DNA of 64,000 nucleotides, taken from positions 1 to 64,000 of the forward strand of contig JBFWOB010000007.1 of assembly GCA_050250755.1 (NCBI GenBank), written 5' to 3'. Numbering within the stretch: position 1 is the stretch's first letter; every line of letters begins with the position of its first letter. The stretch is from Ga0077555 sp050250755. Its GTDB lineage: Bacteria > Pseudomonadota > Alphaproteobacteria > Rhizobiales > Hyphomicrobiaceae. This document shows positions 35,667-43,348 of this stretch, piece by piece. A program made the translations under genes and the position numbers. The notes under the pieces were generated by a model. It was given only the letters and a program-made list of their open reading frames with translations, was not told the origin of the DNA and ran no database searches.

Positions 35667-37397
35667 ATGATGAAATTCGTGATCACCGTCGCCGCTGCGA
35701 TTGTCACGGCTGCTGCGAGCGCCAGTGCACAAACAATCTATCCACTCGACCGGGCCGAGATTTTGGCCGGCGCTCGTTTCGACCTGAAGGTCGAGGCGGA
35801 CCACGTGCTTGCCAAGGACGAGATAGTCGTATCGATCAACGATCGGCCAGCGTCCGAAATGCTGGGTACTGAGGTCGAGTTCGTCGCGAACGAGGATGAG
35901 CAAGGCCGTTCCGCGCTTTGGGTGCGTGGAGCGAACATCGTGAAACCCGGTACCTACAAGGTGGAGGCGCGAACGGGAACGTCCCACGCGGAAGTCACCT
36001 GGAACGTCTTCGGTACGGCGGACCCCGTGGCGAAGAATGTCATCCTGTTCGTTGCCGATGGCCTGTCCAACGCTCACCGCGTTGCCGCGCGCGTGCTTGC
36101 GAAGGGTATTCGAGAAGGCCGCTATGGCAGCGAGCTTGCCATCGACGACATGCCGCATATGGCACTCGTTTCGACGGCGGGAACCGATTCGATCATCACG
36201 GACAGCGCCAATTCGGCTTCATCCTACACCACCGGGCATAAGTCGTGTGTCAATGCGCTAGGCGTCTATTGCTCCCGCACCAAGAAGGACCGCGAGCACC
36301 CAAGCGTCGAGACCATTGCCTCAATCGCACGGCGCACCCAAGGCAAAGCCATTGGCATCGTGACCAACACGGAGATCCAGGACGCAACGCCAGCCTCCAT
36401 GGTCGCCCATACGCGCCGCCGCGCCGATTACGACGGCATCACGGCGATGCTTTTCGACGCCGCGCCCGAGGTGATCCTGGGCGGTGGCAGCGATGGGTTT
36501 GTACCGACCCCGCGTGGCCGACGCCGCGACAATGTCGATTATCTGGCAAAGTTCAAGGCTGCGGGCTATCGCCTCGCTGCAACCGCCGACGGTATGATGG
36601 CGACGGCGAAGGATCCGGCAACGAAGAAGCTGCTTGGGCTTTTTCATCCGCGCAATCTGGACGGCGCGCTGGATCGTCGCTTCCTGAAGAAAGGAACGGT
36701 TGGCGCCTATCCCGAGCAGCCGGACCTTGTCGAGCAACTCGATGCGGCGCTGGCCGTGCTGGAGCGGAGCGAGAACGGCTTCGTTCTCATGATCGAGTCC
36801 GGCCTCATCGACAAATATTCGCATGTGCTCGACTGGGAACGTGCGGTCTACGACACGATCATGCTCGACAACGCGGTGGCGCGGGCGAAGGCATGGGCAG
36901 AACCGCGCAATGACACGCTGATCGTTGTGGTGCCGGATCATGCGCATCCGGTTTCGATCATCGGCACCTACGACGACGCCCGTCCCGGCGACACTTTGCG
37001 CGACAAGCTTGCAGTCTATAATGAGGCTGGCTTCCCCAACTACCCGTCCCCTGATGAAAGCGGCTATCCGCCCAACATTGATGTCTCACGCCGCCTTGCG
37101 TTCGTCTTCTCGGCCTACCCCGATACCTGTGATGCCGGCCGACCGTTTCTCGGCAACCCCAACAAGCCAGGCGACGAAAAAGTGTGCGGACTTCCCGGCG
37201 CGGCAAAGCGGTTCGGAAACCTTCCTTTCACGGCGACGAGCGGCGTTCATAGTGCCGAGGACGTGATCCTGACGGCAACGGGGCCCGGGGCAGACCTCTT
37301 CCGCGGCCGGATCGACAACACACGCGTCTTCCGGGTGATGGCGACGGCACTCGGCCTTGCGCCACCGAGCAAGGTGGGCGCCGTCGCCGATAAATGA
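35667..37397 (+). CDS. Exported alkaline phosphatase (PhoA superfamily)
   Basis: A 576-residue exported phosphomonoesterase. The signal peptide is MMKFVITVAAAIVTAAASASAQ. An N-terminal beta-rich domain of about 90 residues precedes the alkaline phosphatase core: VILFVADGLSNAH binds metal, TDSANSASSYTTGHKS holds the nucleophile serine, VLMIESGLIDKYSHVLDW and VPDHAHP carry further metal ligands, and ATSGVHSAEDV has the last histidine. It would release phosphate in the periplasm. It is divergent from trpA, and no PHO box was recognised. Start ATG 35667; ATG 35670 is equivalent. Confidence 0.9.
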   Translation: MMKFVITVAAAIVTAAASASAQTIYPLDRAEILAGARFDLKVEADHVLAKDEIVVSINDRPASEMLGTEVEFVANEDEQGRSALWVRGANIVKPGTYKVEARTGTSHAEVTWNVFGTADPVAKNVILFVADGLSNAHRVAARVLAKGIREGRYGSELAIDDMPHMALVSTAGTDSIITDSANSASSYTTGHKSCVNALGVYCSRTKKDREHPSVETIASIARRTQGKAIGIVTNTEIQDATPASMVAHTRRRADYDGITAMLFDAAPEVILGGGSDGFVPTPRGRRRDNVDYLAKFKAAGYRLAATADGMMATAKDPATKKLLGLFHPRNLDGALDRRFLKKGTVGAYPEQPDLVEQLDAALAVLERSENGFVLMIESGLIDKYSHVLDWERAVYDTIMLDNAVARAKAWAEPRNDTLIVVVPDHAHPVSIIGTYDDARPGDTLRDKLAVYNEAGFPNYPSPDESGYPPNIDVSRRLAFVFSAYPDTCDAGRPFLGNPNKPGDEKVCGLPGAAKRFGNLPFTATSGVHSAEDVILTATGPGADLFRGRIDNTRVFRVMATALGLAPPSKVGAVADK

Positions 37398-37420
37398 CAT
37401 TGTTCGGCCCCACTTCGATA

Positions 37421-37443
37421 TGTAATGTTATGTTGTTACGTGA
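37421..37443. promoter_or_regulatory. Candidate Zur operator upstream of the zinc-uptake operon
   Basis: TGTAATGTTATGTTGTTACG is an AT-rich island in GC-rich DNA, 24-46 bases before the zrgA-like start. The left half closely matches the enterobacterial and alphaproteobacterial Zur half site AAATGTTAT; the right half is weaker. The match is from memory of the consensus, and the downstream zinc genes support it. Confidence 0.45.
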
Positions 37444-37466
37444 CGCATAGCCGGAAGGGGTTCCCC

Positions 37467-38081
37467 ATGCTGAAGCGCAGTCTCATTGCGTTGGCCTTGA
37501 TTGGATTTGCCACGCCGACCGAGGCCCAGGAGCCGCGGCGCCAACTCGGGGCACATTCCCATGGCGAGGGACGGCTCGCGATCGCTATCGAGGGCAAGCA
37601 GGTCGAGATGGAGCTCGAGACACCGGCGAGCGACATTCTGGGTTTCGAGCATGCGCCCACGACGGCCGCCCAGAAAAAGGCGCTGGCGGACGCGAAGAAG
37701 CGCTTAGGCAAGCTTGCGGGGTTGTTTGCCCTGACGCCCGCGGCTGGCTGCAAGCTCGGCGCAGCGAAAGTCGACGTCTTGGGAGCGGCGGCGGGCGAGG
37801 GCAAGGCCCATGACCATGAGCACGACCACGCGCATGAGGAAAAGGCAGGCCAAGCCAAAGCCGACGATCATGATCACGATCACGGCGCACACTCGGAGTT
37901 CAAGGTGACGTACACCATCGAATGCGCGACGCCGGGTAAGCTCGGCACCGTTGCGTTCGATTATTTCAAGGCATTCAAGGGCGCTCAGAAACTTGACGTC
38001 ACTGTGATTGGCCCCAAGGGGCAATCGAGCTATGTCGTCACGCGTGAGAAGCCGGTGCTCGATCTCTCCGGCGTTTCTTGA
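37467..38081 (+). CDS. zrgA: DUF2796 / ZrgA-type zinc-binding periplasmic protein
   Basis: A 204-residue exported protein of the DUF2796 (ZrgA) family. A signal peptide (MLKRSLIALALIGFATPTEA) is followed by the family signature LGAHSHGEGRLAIAIEGKQVEMELETPASDILGFEH. A central histidine/aspartate-rich stretch (HDHEHDHAHEE and DDHDHDHGAH, about residues 114-146) must bind metal. In Vibrio, ZrgA works with an ABC transporter under Zur control. Here ATPase, permease and DUF3299 genes follow on the same strand, matching that operon. ATG 37467 gives a proper signal peptide; an upstream frame overlaps the operator. Confidence 0.88.
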   Translation: MLKRSLIALALIGFATPTEAQEPRRQLGAHSHGEGRLAIAIEGKQVEMELETPASDILGFEHAPTTAAQKKALADAKKRLGKLAGLFALTPAAGCKLGAAKVDVLGAAAGEGKAHDHEHDHAHEEKAGQAKADDHDHDHGAHSEFKVTYTIECATPGKLGTVAFDYFKAFKGAQKLDVTVIGPKGQSSYVVTREKPVLDLSGVS

Positions 38082-38101
38082 CGCGGTCGCGGGGTGACGG
38101 A

Positions 38102-38830
38102 GTGAGTTCGGCTGTCTTGCTCGATGTGGAGGGCGTCCATTTCCGTTGGACCGATCGCTCCAGATTTGCGCTCGACGTGCCCCGGTTGACGCTTGCGGCA
38201 GGGGAAAAGCTGCTCCTCATGGGGCCATCCGGTGCGGGGAAATCGACGCTGCTTGCGCTTATCGCTGGCATCGCCGCGCCTCAGGCCGGCGCCGTGCGCG
38301 TGCTGGGCGAGGACATCGCGCAACTCGGCGCGTCGCGACGGGACCGCTTCCGCGCGGAGCACATGGGCGTCATCTTCCAGATGTTCAATTTACTGCCGTA
38401 TGGCTCTGCCGTGGACAACGTGTTGCTGCCGCTGAGCTTTGCTCCAGGGCGGCGGGCGCGCGTGGGATCTTCGTCGGCGCAAGTGCAAGAGGCGTGGCGA
38501 CTGCTCGCACGCCTGGGCTTATCGGATGATGCGATCGGCCGGAGGCGGGCGGCAGATCTCAGTGTCGGCCAGCAACAACGCGTCGCGGCGGCGCGGGCGT
38601 TGATCGGACGGCCGGAACTGCTGATCGCCGATGAGCCGACCTCGGCGCTCGATCCTCGATCCCGGGACCAGTTTCTCGATCTCGTGCTTGCCGAGATCGC
38701 CGGCAGCAGCACGAGCCTGCTGATGGTCAGCCACGACCCGGGATTGGCGCCGCGCTTCGATCGCGTTCTTCAATTAGCTGACGTCATCAGGCCCGAGAAG
38801 GAGCCGGCTCGCTCGGATGCCGTCGCATGA
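38102..38830 (+). CDS. ABC transporter ATP-binding protein (MacB/LolD type) of the zinc operon
   Basis: A 242-residue ABC ATPase. Walker A is MGPSGAGKSTLLALIAG, the signature LSVGQQQRVAAARALIG and Walker B LLIADEPTSALDPRSRD, followed by the switch histidine in LLMVSHDPG. It belongs to the MacB/LolD/FtsE branch that pairs with FtsX-type permeases, encoded by the next gene through an ATGA overlap. GTG 38102 is chosen; TTG 38078 overlapping the zrgA stop is an alternative. In context it likely energises zinc uptake or a zinc-linked envelope process. Confidence 0.92.
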   Translation: MSSAVLLDVEGVHFRWTDRSRFALDVPRLTLAAGEKLLLMGPSGAGKSTLLALIAGIAAPQAGAVRVLGEDIAQLGASRRDRFRAEHMGVIFQMFNLLPYGSAVDNVLLPLSFAPGRRARVGSSSAQVQEAWRLLARLGLSDDAIGRRRAADLSVGQQQRVAAARALIGRPELLIADEPTSALDPRSRDQFLDLVLAEIAGSSTSLLMVSHDPGLAPRFDRVLQLADVIRPEKEPARSDAVA

Positions 38831-40086
38831 TTGTCCTGCGGCTTGCGCTCAAATCGCTGATGAACCGCTGGCTCACGGCCCTTCTGACGGTCGCCGCGAT
38901 CGCGCTCAGCGTCATGCTGCTGCTCGGCGTCGAGAAGGTTCGCGTCGGGGCACGGCAAAGCTTCGCAGATACCATCTCGGGCACGGATCTGATCGTCGGC
39001 GCGCGTACGGGCAGCCTGCAATTGCTGCTCTATTCCGTATTCCGCATCGGCAACGCCACGAACAACATCACCTGGGCGAGTTTCGACGAGATCAGCCGTC
39101 AGCCGGAGGTGGCATGGGCGGTGCCGCTATCGCTCGGCGATAGTCATCGCGGTTTTCGCGTGTTGGGCACCACGCCGGATTATTTCAAGCACTACCGATA
39201 CCGCCGCACGCACGACCTCGTGTTTGCCTCGGGCAAGCCGTTCTCGGATCTGTTTGATGCGGTTGTGGGAGCGGAGGTTGCGGAGGCGTTGGGCTACAAG
39301 GTGGGCGACAAGATCGTCGTCGCGCACGGTCTCGGCTCGGTGTCGTTCGTGGAGCATGACGATAAGCCGTTCCGTGTCTCCGGCGTGCTAGAGCGAACCG
39401 GGACACCGGTCGATCGCACGGTGCACGTGAGCCTCGAAGCGATAGAGGCGATCCATGTCGACTGGCAGGGCGGCGGCCAGATTCCAGGCCAATCCACGTC
39501 GGCGGACGAGGTGCGCAAGCTCGATCTGAAGCCGAAGGCGATCACCGCGGCGCTGATCGGGCTCAAGTCCAAGCTCGCGACATTCCGGCTGCAGCGCGCC
39601 ATCAACGACTATCCACGCGAGGCGCTGGTCGCGATCATTCCCGGCGCGGCGCTGCAGGAGCTTTGGGGGCTTGTCGGAGTGGCCGAGACGGCTCTTTCTG
39701 CGGTGTCGTGGATGGTCGTCCTGACGGCCCTGCTTGGTCTTGCGACGATGATCCTCACCACGCTCAACGAGCGACGGCGTGAGATGGCGATCCTGCGCTC
39801 GGTCGGCGCTCGGCCGGTAACGGTTTTGGGGCTGCTGTCGGCCGAGGCCGGGCTCTTGACGCTTGCCGGTGTTCTGCTTGGCACGGCGCTCACATATCTC
39901 AGCCTGCTTGTCGCCCGCCCGCTCATAGATCGGCTTTACGGCTTGCATCTCGCCATCGATCCGCCGACATGGGGCGAGATCTCAACGCTGGTCCTGATCG
40001 TTGTCGCTGGCCTCATTGCGGGGCTATTGCCCGCGCTCAGGGCTTATCGTCTGTCTCTGGCGGACGGAATGACGGTGCGGACGTGA
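38827..40086 (+). CDS. FtsX-like ABC permease of the zinc operon
   Basis: A 419-residue MacB/FtsX-type permease: one N-terminal helix (WLTALLTVAAIALSVMLLLGV), a large periplasmic domain (~45-270), then three C-terminal helices including MVVLTALLGLATMILTTLNERRREMAILRSVGARP, the hallmark coupling segment. It overlaps the ATPase gene by ATGA. MacB-type systems act as mechanotransmitters instead of classical importers, so exactly how it moves zinc is open. Confidence 0.9.
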   Translation: MIVLRLALKSLMNRWLTALLTVAAIALSVMLLLGVEKVRVGARQSFADTISGTDLIVGARTGSLQLLLYSVFRIGNATNNITWASFDEISRQPEVAWAVPLSLGDSHRGFRVLGTTPDYFKHYRYRRTHDLVFASGKPFSDLFDAVVGAEVAEALGYKVGDKIVVAHGLGSVSFVEHDDKPFRVSGVLERTGTPVDRTVHVSLEAIEAIHVDWQGGGQIPGQSTSADEVRKLDLKPKAITAALIGLKSKLATFRLQRAINDYPREALVAIIPGAALQELWGLVGVAETALSAVSWMVVLTALLGLATMILTTLNERRREMAILRSVGARPVTVLGLLSAEAGLLTLAGVLLGTALTYLSLLVARPLIDRLYGLHLAIDPPTWGEISTLVLIVVAGLIAGLLPALRAYRLSLADGMTVRT

Positions 40087-40098
40087 CGGAGGTGTGGG

Positions 40099-40665
40099 GT
40101 GGACATGCGATTGCGACTGGCGCGAACGGCCGCCGCGGTAATCATCGCCGGAACCCTTGCGGGCTTATCCGGAGCCAGCGCCGCGGACGATCCAAAAACG
40201 TTGAAGTGGGCCGATCTCGTTCCGGCGGCGACAGCGCCCAAGGCCGGCGGCCTGAAGTCGTTCCTCGCCAATCGGCCGGCAGCCTCATCGCCCGACCATA
40301 CGAGCATTCCGGAAGGCCGATGGCTTGCCCCCGGTACGCAACCTCAGACGGCGATGCCGGCGCCCGTCGTGGAGGCGCTCGACGGCCAGCGCATCAAGAT
40401 CGGGGGTTACGTCGTGCCGCTCGACTTCGATGCGACCAAGGTGAAGGAATTTCTGCTGGTGCCCTTCGTCGGCGCGTGCATCCACGTGCCGCCACCGCCA
40501 GCAAACCAGATCGTCTACGTGAAAAGCGAGAGTGGCTTCGACGTCAAAGGTTCGTTCGATCCCGTTTGGGTAACCGGCAAGCTCAAGGCCACCCAAACCT
40601 TCACCGGACTTGCCGAGACTGGATACTCGCTCGAAGCGGAGAAGGTTGAGGTTCGGGCGCAGTGA
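40099..40665 (+). CDS. DUF3299 exported protein (zinc operon)
   Basis: A 188-residue exported protein of the DUF3299 family. After a signal peptide (AAAVIIAGTLAGLSGASA) the domain IKIGGYVVPLDFDATKVKEFLLVPFVGACIHVPPPPANQIVYV is diagnostic, with a conserved Cys-x-His that may bind metal. DUF3299 genes accompany zrgA and this ABC type in Vibrio and other proteobacteria. GTG 40099 has GGAGG six bases upstream; ATG 40105 is an alternative. It closes the four-gene operon. Confidence 0.87.
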   Translation: MDMRLRLARTAAAVIIAGTLAGLSGASAADDPKTLKWADLVPAATAPKAGGLKSFLANRPAASSPDHTSIPEGRWLAPGTQPQTAMPAPVVEALDGQRIKIGGYVVPLDFDATKVKEFLLVPFVGACIHVPPPPANQIVYVKSESGFDVKGSFDPVWVTGKLKATQTFTGLAETGYSLEAEKVEVRAQ

Positions 40666-40838
40666 GGTCGACCGTGTTCAGTATCGGCCATAAACGTCAT
40701 CTCCGCGAAGACCGAGGTCCACGAGCCGCAAACGCACCACCCAGCGGCGCTGGCGGGCGAAGGTATGACGGCAAGCGCGACAGAGCCGTACGATCTCCGC
40801 GGATGACCAGTAGTGTCGCGGAGTACCGGAGGAGGCGA

Positions 40839-41408
40839 TCAGTCCTTCGCACGCTCGACGTATTCGCCCTCGGCCGTGGAGACGACGACGCGTGTGCCGG
40901 ATTCGATGTGCGGCGGAACCATCACGCGCGCGCCGTTCTCCAGCTTCGCCGGCTTGTAGGACGACGACGCCGTTTGCCCCTTCACGACCGGGTCAGCTTC
41001 AACGATCGTCAACGTGACGCGCTGTGGCAGTTCAATCGAGACAGGCACGCCCTCGAATAGCTGCACCTCGCAGATCATGCCCTCCTGCAACCACTGGGCG
41101 CTGTCCCCGAGCAAATCCTTCGAGATAGAGATCTGCTCGTATGTTTCGGGCTCCATGAAATTGTAGCCCATGTCGTCTTCATAGAGATAATTGAAGGTTT
41201 TCTGGTCGAGGAACGCGCGCTCGACCGACTCCGTCGTCCGGTAGCTCTTGACGATCTTCACGCCATCCGAAATGCGGCGCATATCGATGTGCGTTGTCGG
41301 CGTGCCCTTGCCGGGACGGATGCTCTCGGCTTTCAGAACGGTGCACAGCTCCCCGTCGATATCCAGCACGTTGCCTTTGCGCACCTCGCTAGCAATGACC
41401 TTGACCAC
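40839..41408 (-). CDS. efp: Elongation factor P
   Basis: EF-P relieves ribosome stalling at polyproline. With GTG 41408 as start (GGAG eight bases upstream) the protein has 189 residues and the loop SIRPGKGTP puts lysine exactly at position 34, the residue that is beta-lysylated in E. coli. The three beta-barrel domains are complete: KI-type domain I, SVERAFLDQKTFNYLYEDDMGYNFMEPETYEQI in domain II, and GARVMVPPHIESGTRVVVSTAEGEYVERAKD at the end. The enzymes for that modification, EpmA and EpmB, are encoded about 2 kb away, which strongly suggests Lys34 is modified here. Confidence 0.97.
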   Translation of the reverse strand: MVKVIASEVRKGNVLDIDGELCTVLKAESIRPGKGTPTTHIDMRRISDGVKIVKSYRTTESVERAFLDQKTFNYLYEDDMGYNFMEPETYEQISISKDLLGDSAQWLQEGMICEVQLFEGVPVSIELPQRVTLTIVEADPVVKGQTASSSYKPAKLENGARVMVPPHIESGTRVVVSTAEGEYVERAKD

Positions 41409-41554
41409 GAGCGGTTCTCCGTTCGGTTGTCTGAACCGGCCCAATGCCGGTAGACCCCTCGCGTCTCGGCTTGAGACGGGGGCCCCTTGAACTCTCGGCG
41501 GCGTTCTTACCCGCTTTGCTCTCCCTGGAAAAGGGAGGACGGGTTAACCGGTCT

Positions 41555-41576
41555 GCAAACCGTTCAGGCGGTTTGC
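41555..41576. repeat. Perfect stem overlapping the TIR gene stop codon
   Basis: GCAAACCG (41555-41562) pairs with CGGTTTGC (41569-41576), and the TGA stop of the TIR gene lies in the six-base loop. A second stem, CTCCCT/AGGGAG inside ACCCG/CGGGT, lies at about 41513-41543. No T run follows on the minus strand, so these are not convincing intrinsic terminators. Confidence 0.4.
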
Positions 41577-42091
41577 GGACCAACTTCGAGCATGGCCAGC
41601 GATTCGACGAGCCCGTCCAGGTCGTCGACGTTGGCGCAATGCAGCCCTCGGAAGCCGAACGGGATGTCCGCGTCCCGGACATCTGCCGTGCGGCATGTCA
41701 CCAGTTTGCCCAACGTCTTGCCCGCTTCCGCCTCGTCGATCACGAAGTCGGAGCCGACCGACGCCGGCGACCAGATCACGAGGACGGCTCCCGCTCTCTC
41801 GATCAGCTCGCTGATGCGACTGCGGAAGCGCTCGCCACCCAGAAGATTGCGGTCCCACATAACGGGGACCCGCCGCGCACGCAACGTCTCGACCAGCGCA
41901 GCCGCCACGGGTGCATCGTCGCGCGCATAGGCTACAAAGACAAACGGATCGTCTGTCCGGGACCTTTGTGACGACGGAAGTGCCGGAATTTGCAGGCGCG
42001 CGGCGCGCGGGCGGGACAGGGATGCGGCGCGCTTCAACGCTGTCTTGCGGCGCAAGGTTCGGGCGCGGGCAGGTCTCACGGGCTTGGCCAT
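41564..42091 (-). CDS. TIR-domain protein in a ParA/RHH cassette
   Basis: A 175-residue protein. Residues 1-45 are a very basic, disordered-looking extension; from ~48 a TIR domain is clear: FVFVAYARDDAPVAAALVETLRARRVPVMWDR (first strand, helix and BB-loop start), AGAVLVIWSPASVGSDFVIDEAEAG (core strand and the helix carrying the putative NADase glutamate), ending with the FRGLHCANVDDLDGL helix. Bacterial TIR domains hydrolyse or cyclise NAD, usually in defence, or act as scaffolds. The upstream neighbours on the same strand are a ribbon-helix-helix protein (63-base gap) and a ParA ATPase. No partner sensor (Thoeris, SIR2, Argonaute) is nearby. Activity is inferred only. Confidence 0.82.
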   Translation of the reverse strand: MAKPVRPARARTLRRKTALKRAASLSRPRAARLQIPALPSSQRSRTDDPFVFVAYARDDAPVAAALVETLRARRVPVMWDRNLLGGERFRSRISELIERAGAVLVIWSPASVGSDFVIDEAEAGKTLGKLVTCRTADVRDADIPFGFRGLHCANVDDLDGLVESLAMLEVGPQTA

Positions 42092-42154
42092 AGCTCGCTC
42101 ATCGATCTGGCTGGCAGGTGGTTCGCTGGTCGATCGGTGGTTGGGCCGAACGCG

Positions 42155-42484
42155 TCAGGCAACCGGCTTCTCATCGTAGCGCTCGAACAGCAGGTTCAGA
42201 GCTTCGAGGCCGAGCTCCTGAATGGTCTTGTCGGTCGCCTCGGAAATTCGGATCAGAACTTCCTTCGCGACTGGGTTCATGTAGATCGCGACCGGCTTGA
42301 GACCCTGGCGTCCCTTGCCGATCGGCGTTGGCGGCGGCTCCGGCTGCGGTGTTCGCCGGGCGCGCGTTTTGCCGGATGCCGCGAGCATTGCTTCCTTGCG
42401 ACGGGCGGGCGCGCTGGCGGAGGTGGGTGCGGCGCGCTCCTTCCGGGGACGGCTCTCAGTCTCCTTCTTGCTTTTGCGTGCCAT
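42155..42484 (-). CDS. Ribbon-helix-helix (ParG/ParB-like) DNA-binding protein
   Basis: A 109-residue protein with a long basic, flexible N-terminus (about residues 1-60) and a C-terminal segment KPVAIYMNPVAKEVLIRISEATDKTIQELGLEALNLLFERY. One beta strand followed by two helices is the ribbon-helix-helix pattern of partition-cassette partners such as ParG and CopG-like repressors. It starts three bases after the parA stop, so the two are coupled. By analogy with type Ib par cassettes it should bind the site upstream of parA and stimulate its ATPase through the flexible tail. Confidence 0.75.
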   Translation of the reverse strand: MARKSKKETESRPRKERAAPTSASAPARRKEAMLAASGKTRARRTPQPEPPPTPIGKGRQGLKPVAIYMNPVAKEVLIRISEATDKTIQELGLEALNLLFERYDEKPVA

Positions 42485-42487
42485 GCG

Positions 42488-43153
42488 TTATCTCCGGGAT
42501 TTGCCGCGGGCGAGGCCCGCCTGCGTACGCTTCAGATACCGATAGATCGCCTCGAAATGTTTCGCCGCAGGGCCTTTTGGCTCGTGTTCCAGAATGCCAA
42601 GCCCCTTGTCCAATGCGCGTTCGTAAGCTGGCAGATCGGGGAGTGCGGTCGCGACCACGGGGACGCCGAACTTGCGGGCCAAAGCACGGACGGCTGTCAT
42701 CTCCGACTTGTCGTTCTCGCGGAGACCGTTGACCAGAATGACGCACTTCGGCAGCGCCTTGGCGGCACCCAGCAGCTCAAGCGTATCCTCGAGGGAGAAC
42801 CGATCCAGCACAGCCGCACGCGTTGGGAGGATGACGAGATCGGCCGCGGCGGCCGCAAAGATCATGGCCTTGTCGGCGACGGGCGGCGTGTCGATCACCA
42901 CGAGATCGCTGCCCTCGCGCCGCGCCACCTCGATCATGTTGCCGAGACTTCCCGATGAGCCATGGACGATGACCGGCTCGTGCTCGTGCGTGCGCGATTC
43001 CCTCAGCTCCGACCACTTCTCGGCTGACTTCTGCGGATCGAGATCGATGACCGTCGCAACCTGCCCCTTGAGCATGGCGAGAATGGCGAGATTGACCGAC
43101 ACGAAGGTTTTGCCGACCCCGCCCTTCTGCGCGGTGACGCACCAGATATCCAT
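42488..43153 (-). CDS. parA: ParA/MinD-family ATPase (type Ib-like, no HTH)
   Basis: A 221-residue ParA. The deviant Walker A motif KGGVGKT is at about residues 10-16 (TAQKGGVGKTFVSVNLAIL), Walker A' is VIDLDPQKSAEKWSELR and Walker B is DLVVIDTPPVADK. The short length and lack of an N-terminal helix-turn-helix place it with type Ib partition ATPases (ParF/Soj-small), which move DNA or protein cargo on the nucleoid. GGAG lies eight bases before the ATG. It leads the three-gene set parA-RHH-TIR, and a 21-base palindrome lies 35-55 bases upstream. It is not beside rep or mobilisation genes, so the cargo is uncertain. Confidence 0.93.
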   Translation of the reverse strand: MDIWCVTAQKGGVGKTFVSVNLAILAMLKGQVATVIDLDPQKSAEKWSELRESRTHEHEPVIVHGSSGSLGNMIEVARREGSDLVVIDTPPVADKAMIFAAAAADLVILPTRAAVLDRFSLEDTLELLGAAKALPKCVILVNGLRENDKSEMTAVRALARKFGVPVVATALPDLPAYERALDKGLGILEHEPKGPAAKHFEAIYRYLKRTQAGLARGKSRR

Positions 43154-43187
43154 TGAACCCGCTCCGGTCGCAATATGAGGAACACTG

Positions 43188-43208
43188 AATTGATAGCTGC
43201 TATCAATT
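43188..43208. promoter_or_regulatory. 21-bp perfect palindrome upstream of parA, candidate operator or parS-like site
   Basis: AATTGATAGC (43188-43197), a central T, and the exact reverse complement GCTATCAATT (43199-43208) form a perfect dyad in an AT-rich island. A further TTGATA occurs at 43218-43223. Ribbon-helix-helix partners of ParA usually bind such repeats just ahead of the par operon, both for autoregulation and as a centromere. Confidence 0.8.
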
Positions 43209-43348
43209 ATCGTGTCGTTGATATTTTTTTAAGGGCAGCTCCGAACGGGTGCAAGCGAATGATTCGCAGAGGCGAGCCGAATACTGCCCCGTGACGGCCT
43301 TTTCCGTGTGCGCTAGACACGATCCATTGCGCCGACGGAGGGCACATC

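Noticed and set aside
41500..41576. Hairpins after the TIR gene as intrinsic terminators
   Set aside because: The stems are good but no T run follows on the minus strand.
41564..43153. ParA-RHH genes as part of an integrated plasmid
   Set aside because: No replication, mobilisation or conjugation genes and no integrase flank them; the surrounding genes are chromosomal housekeeping genes.
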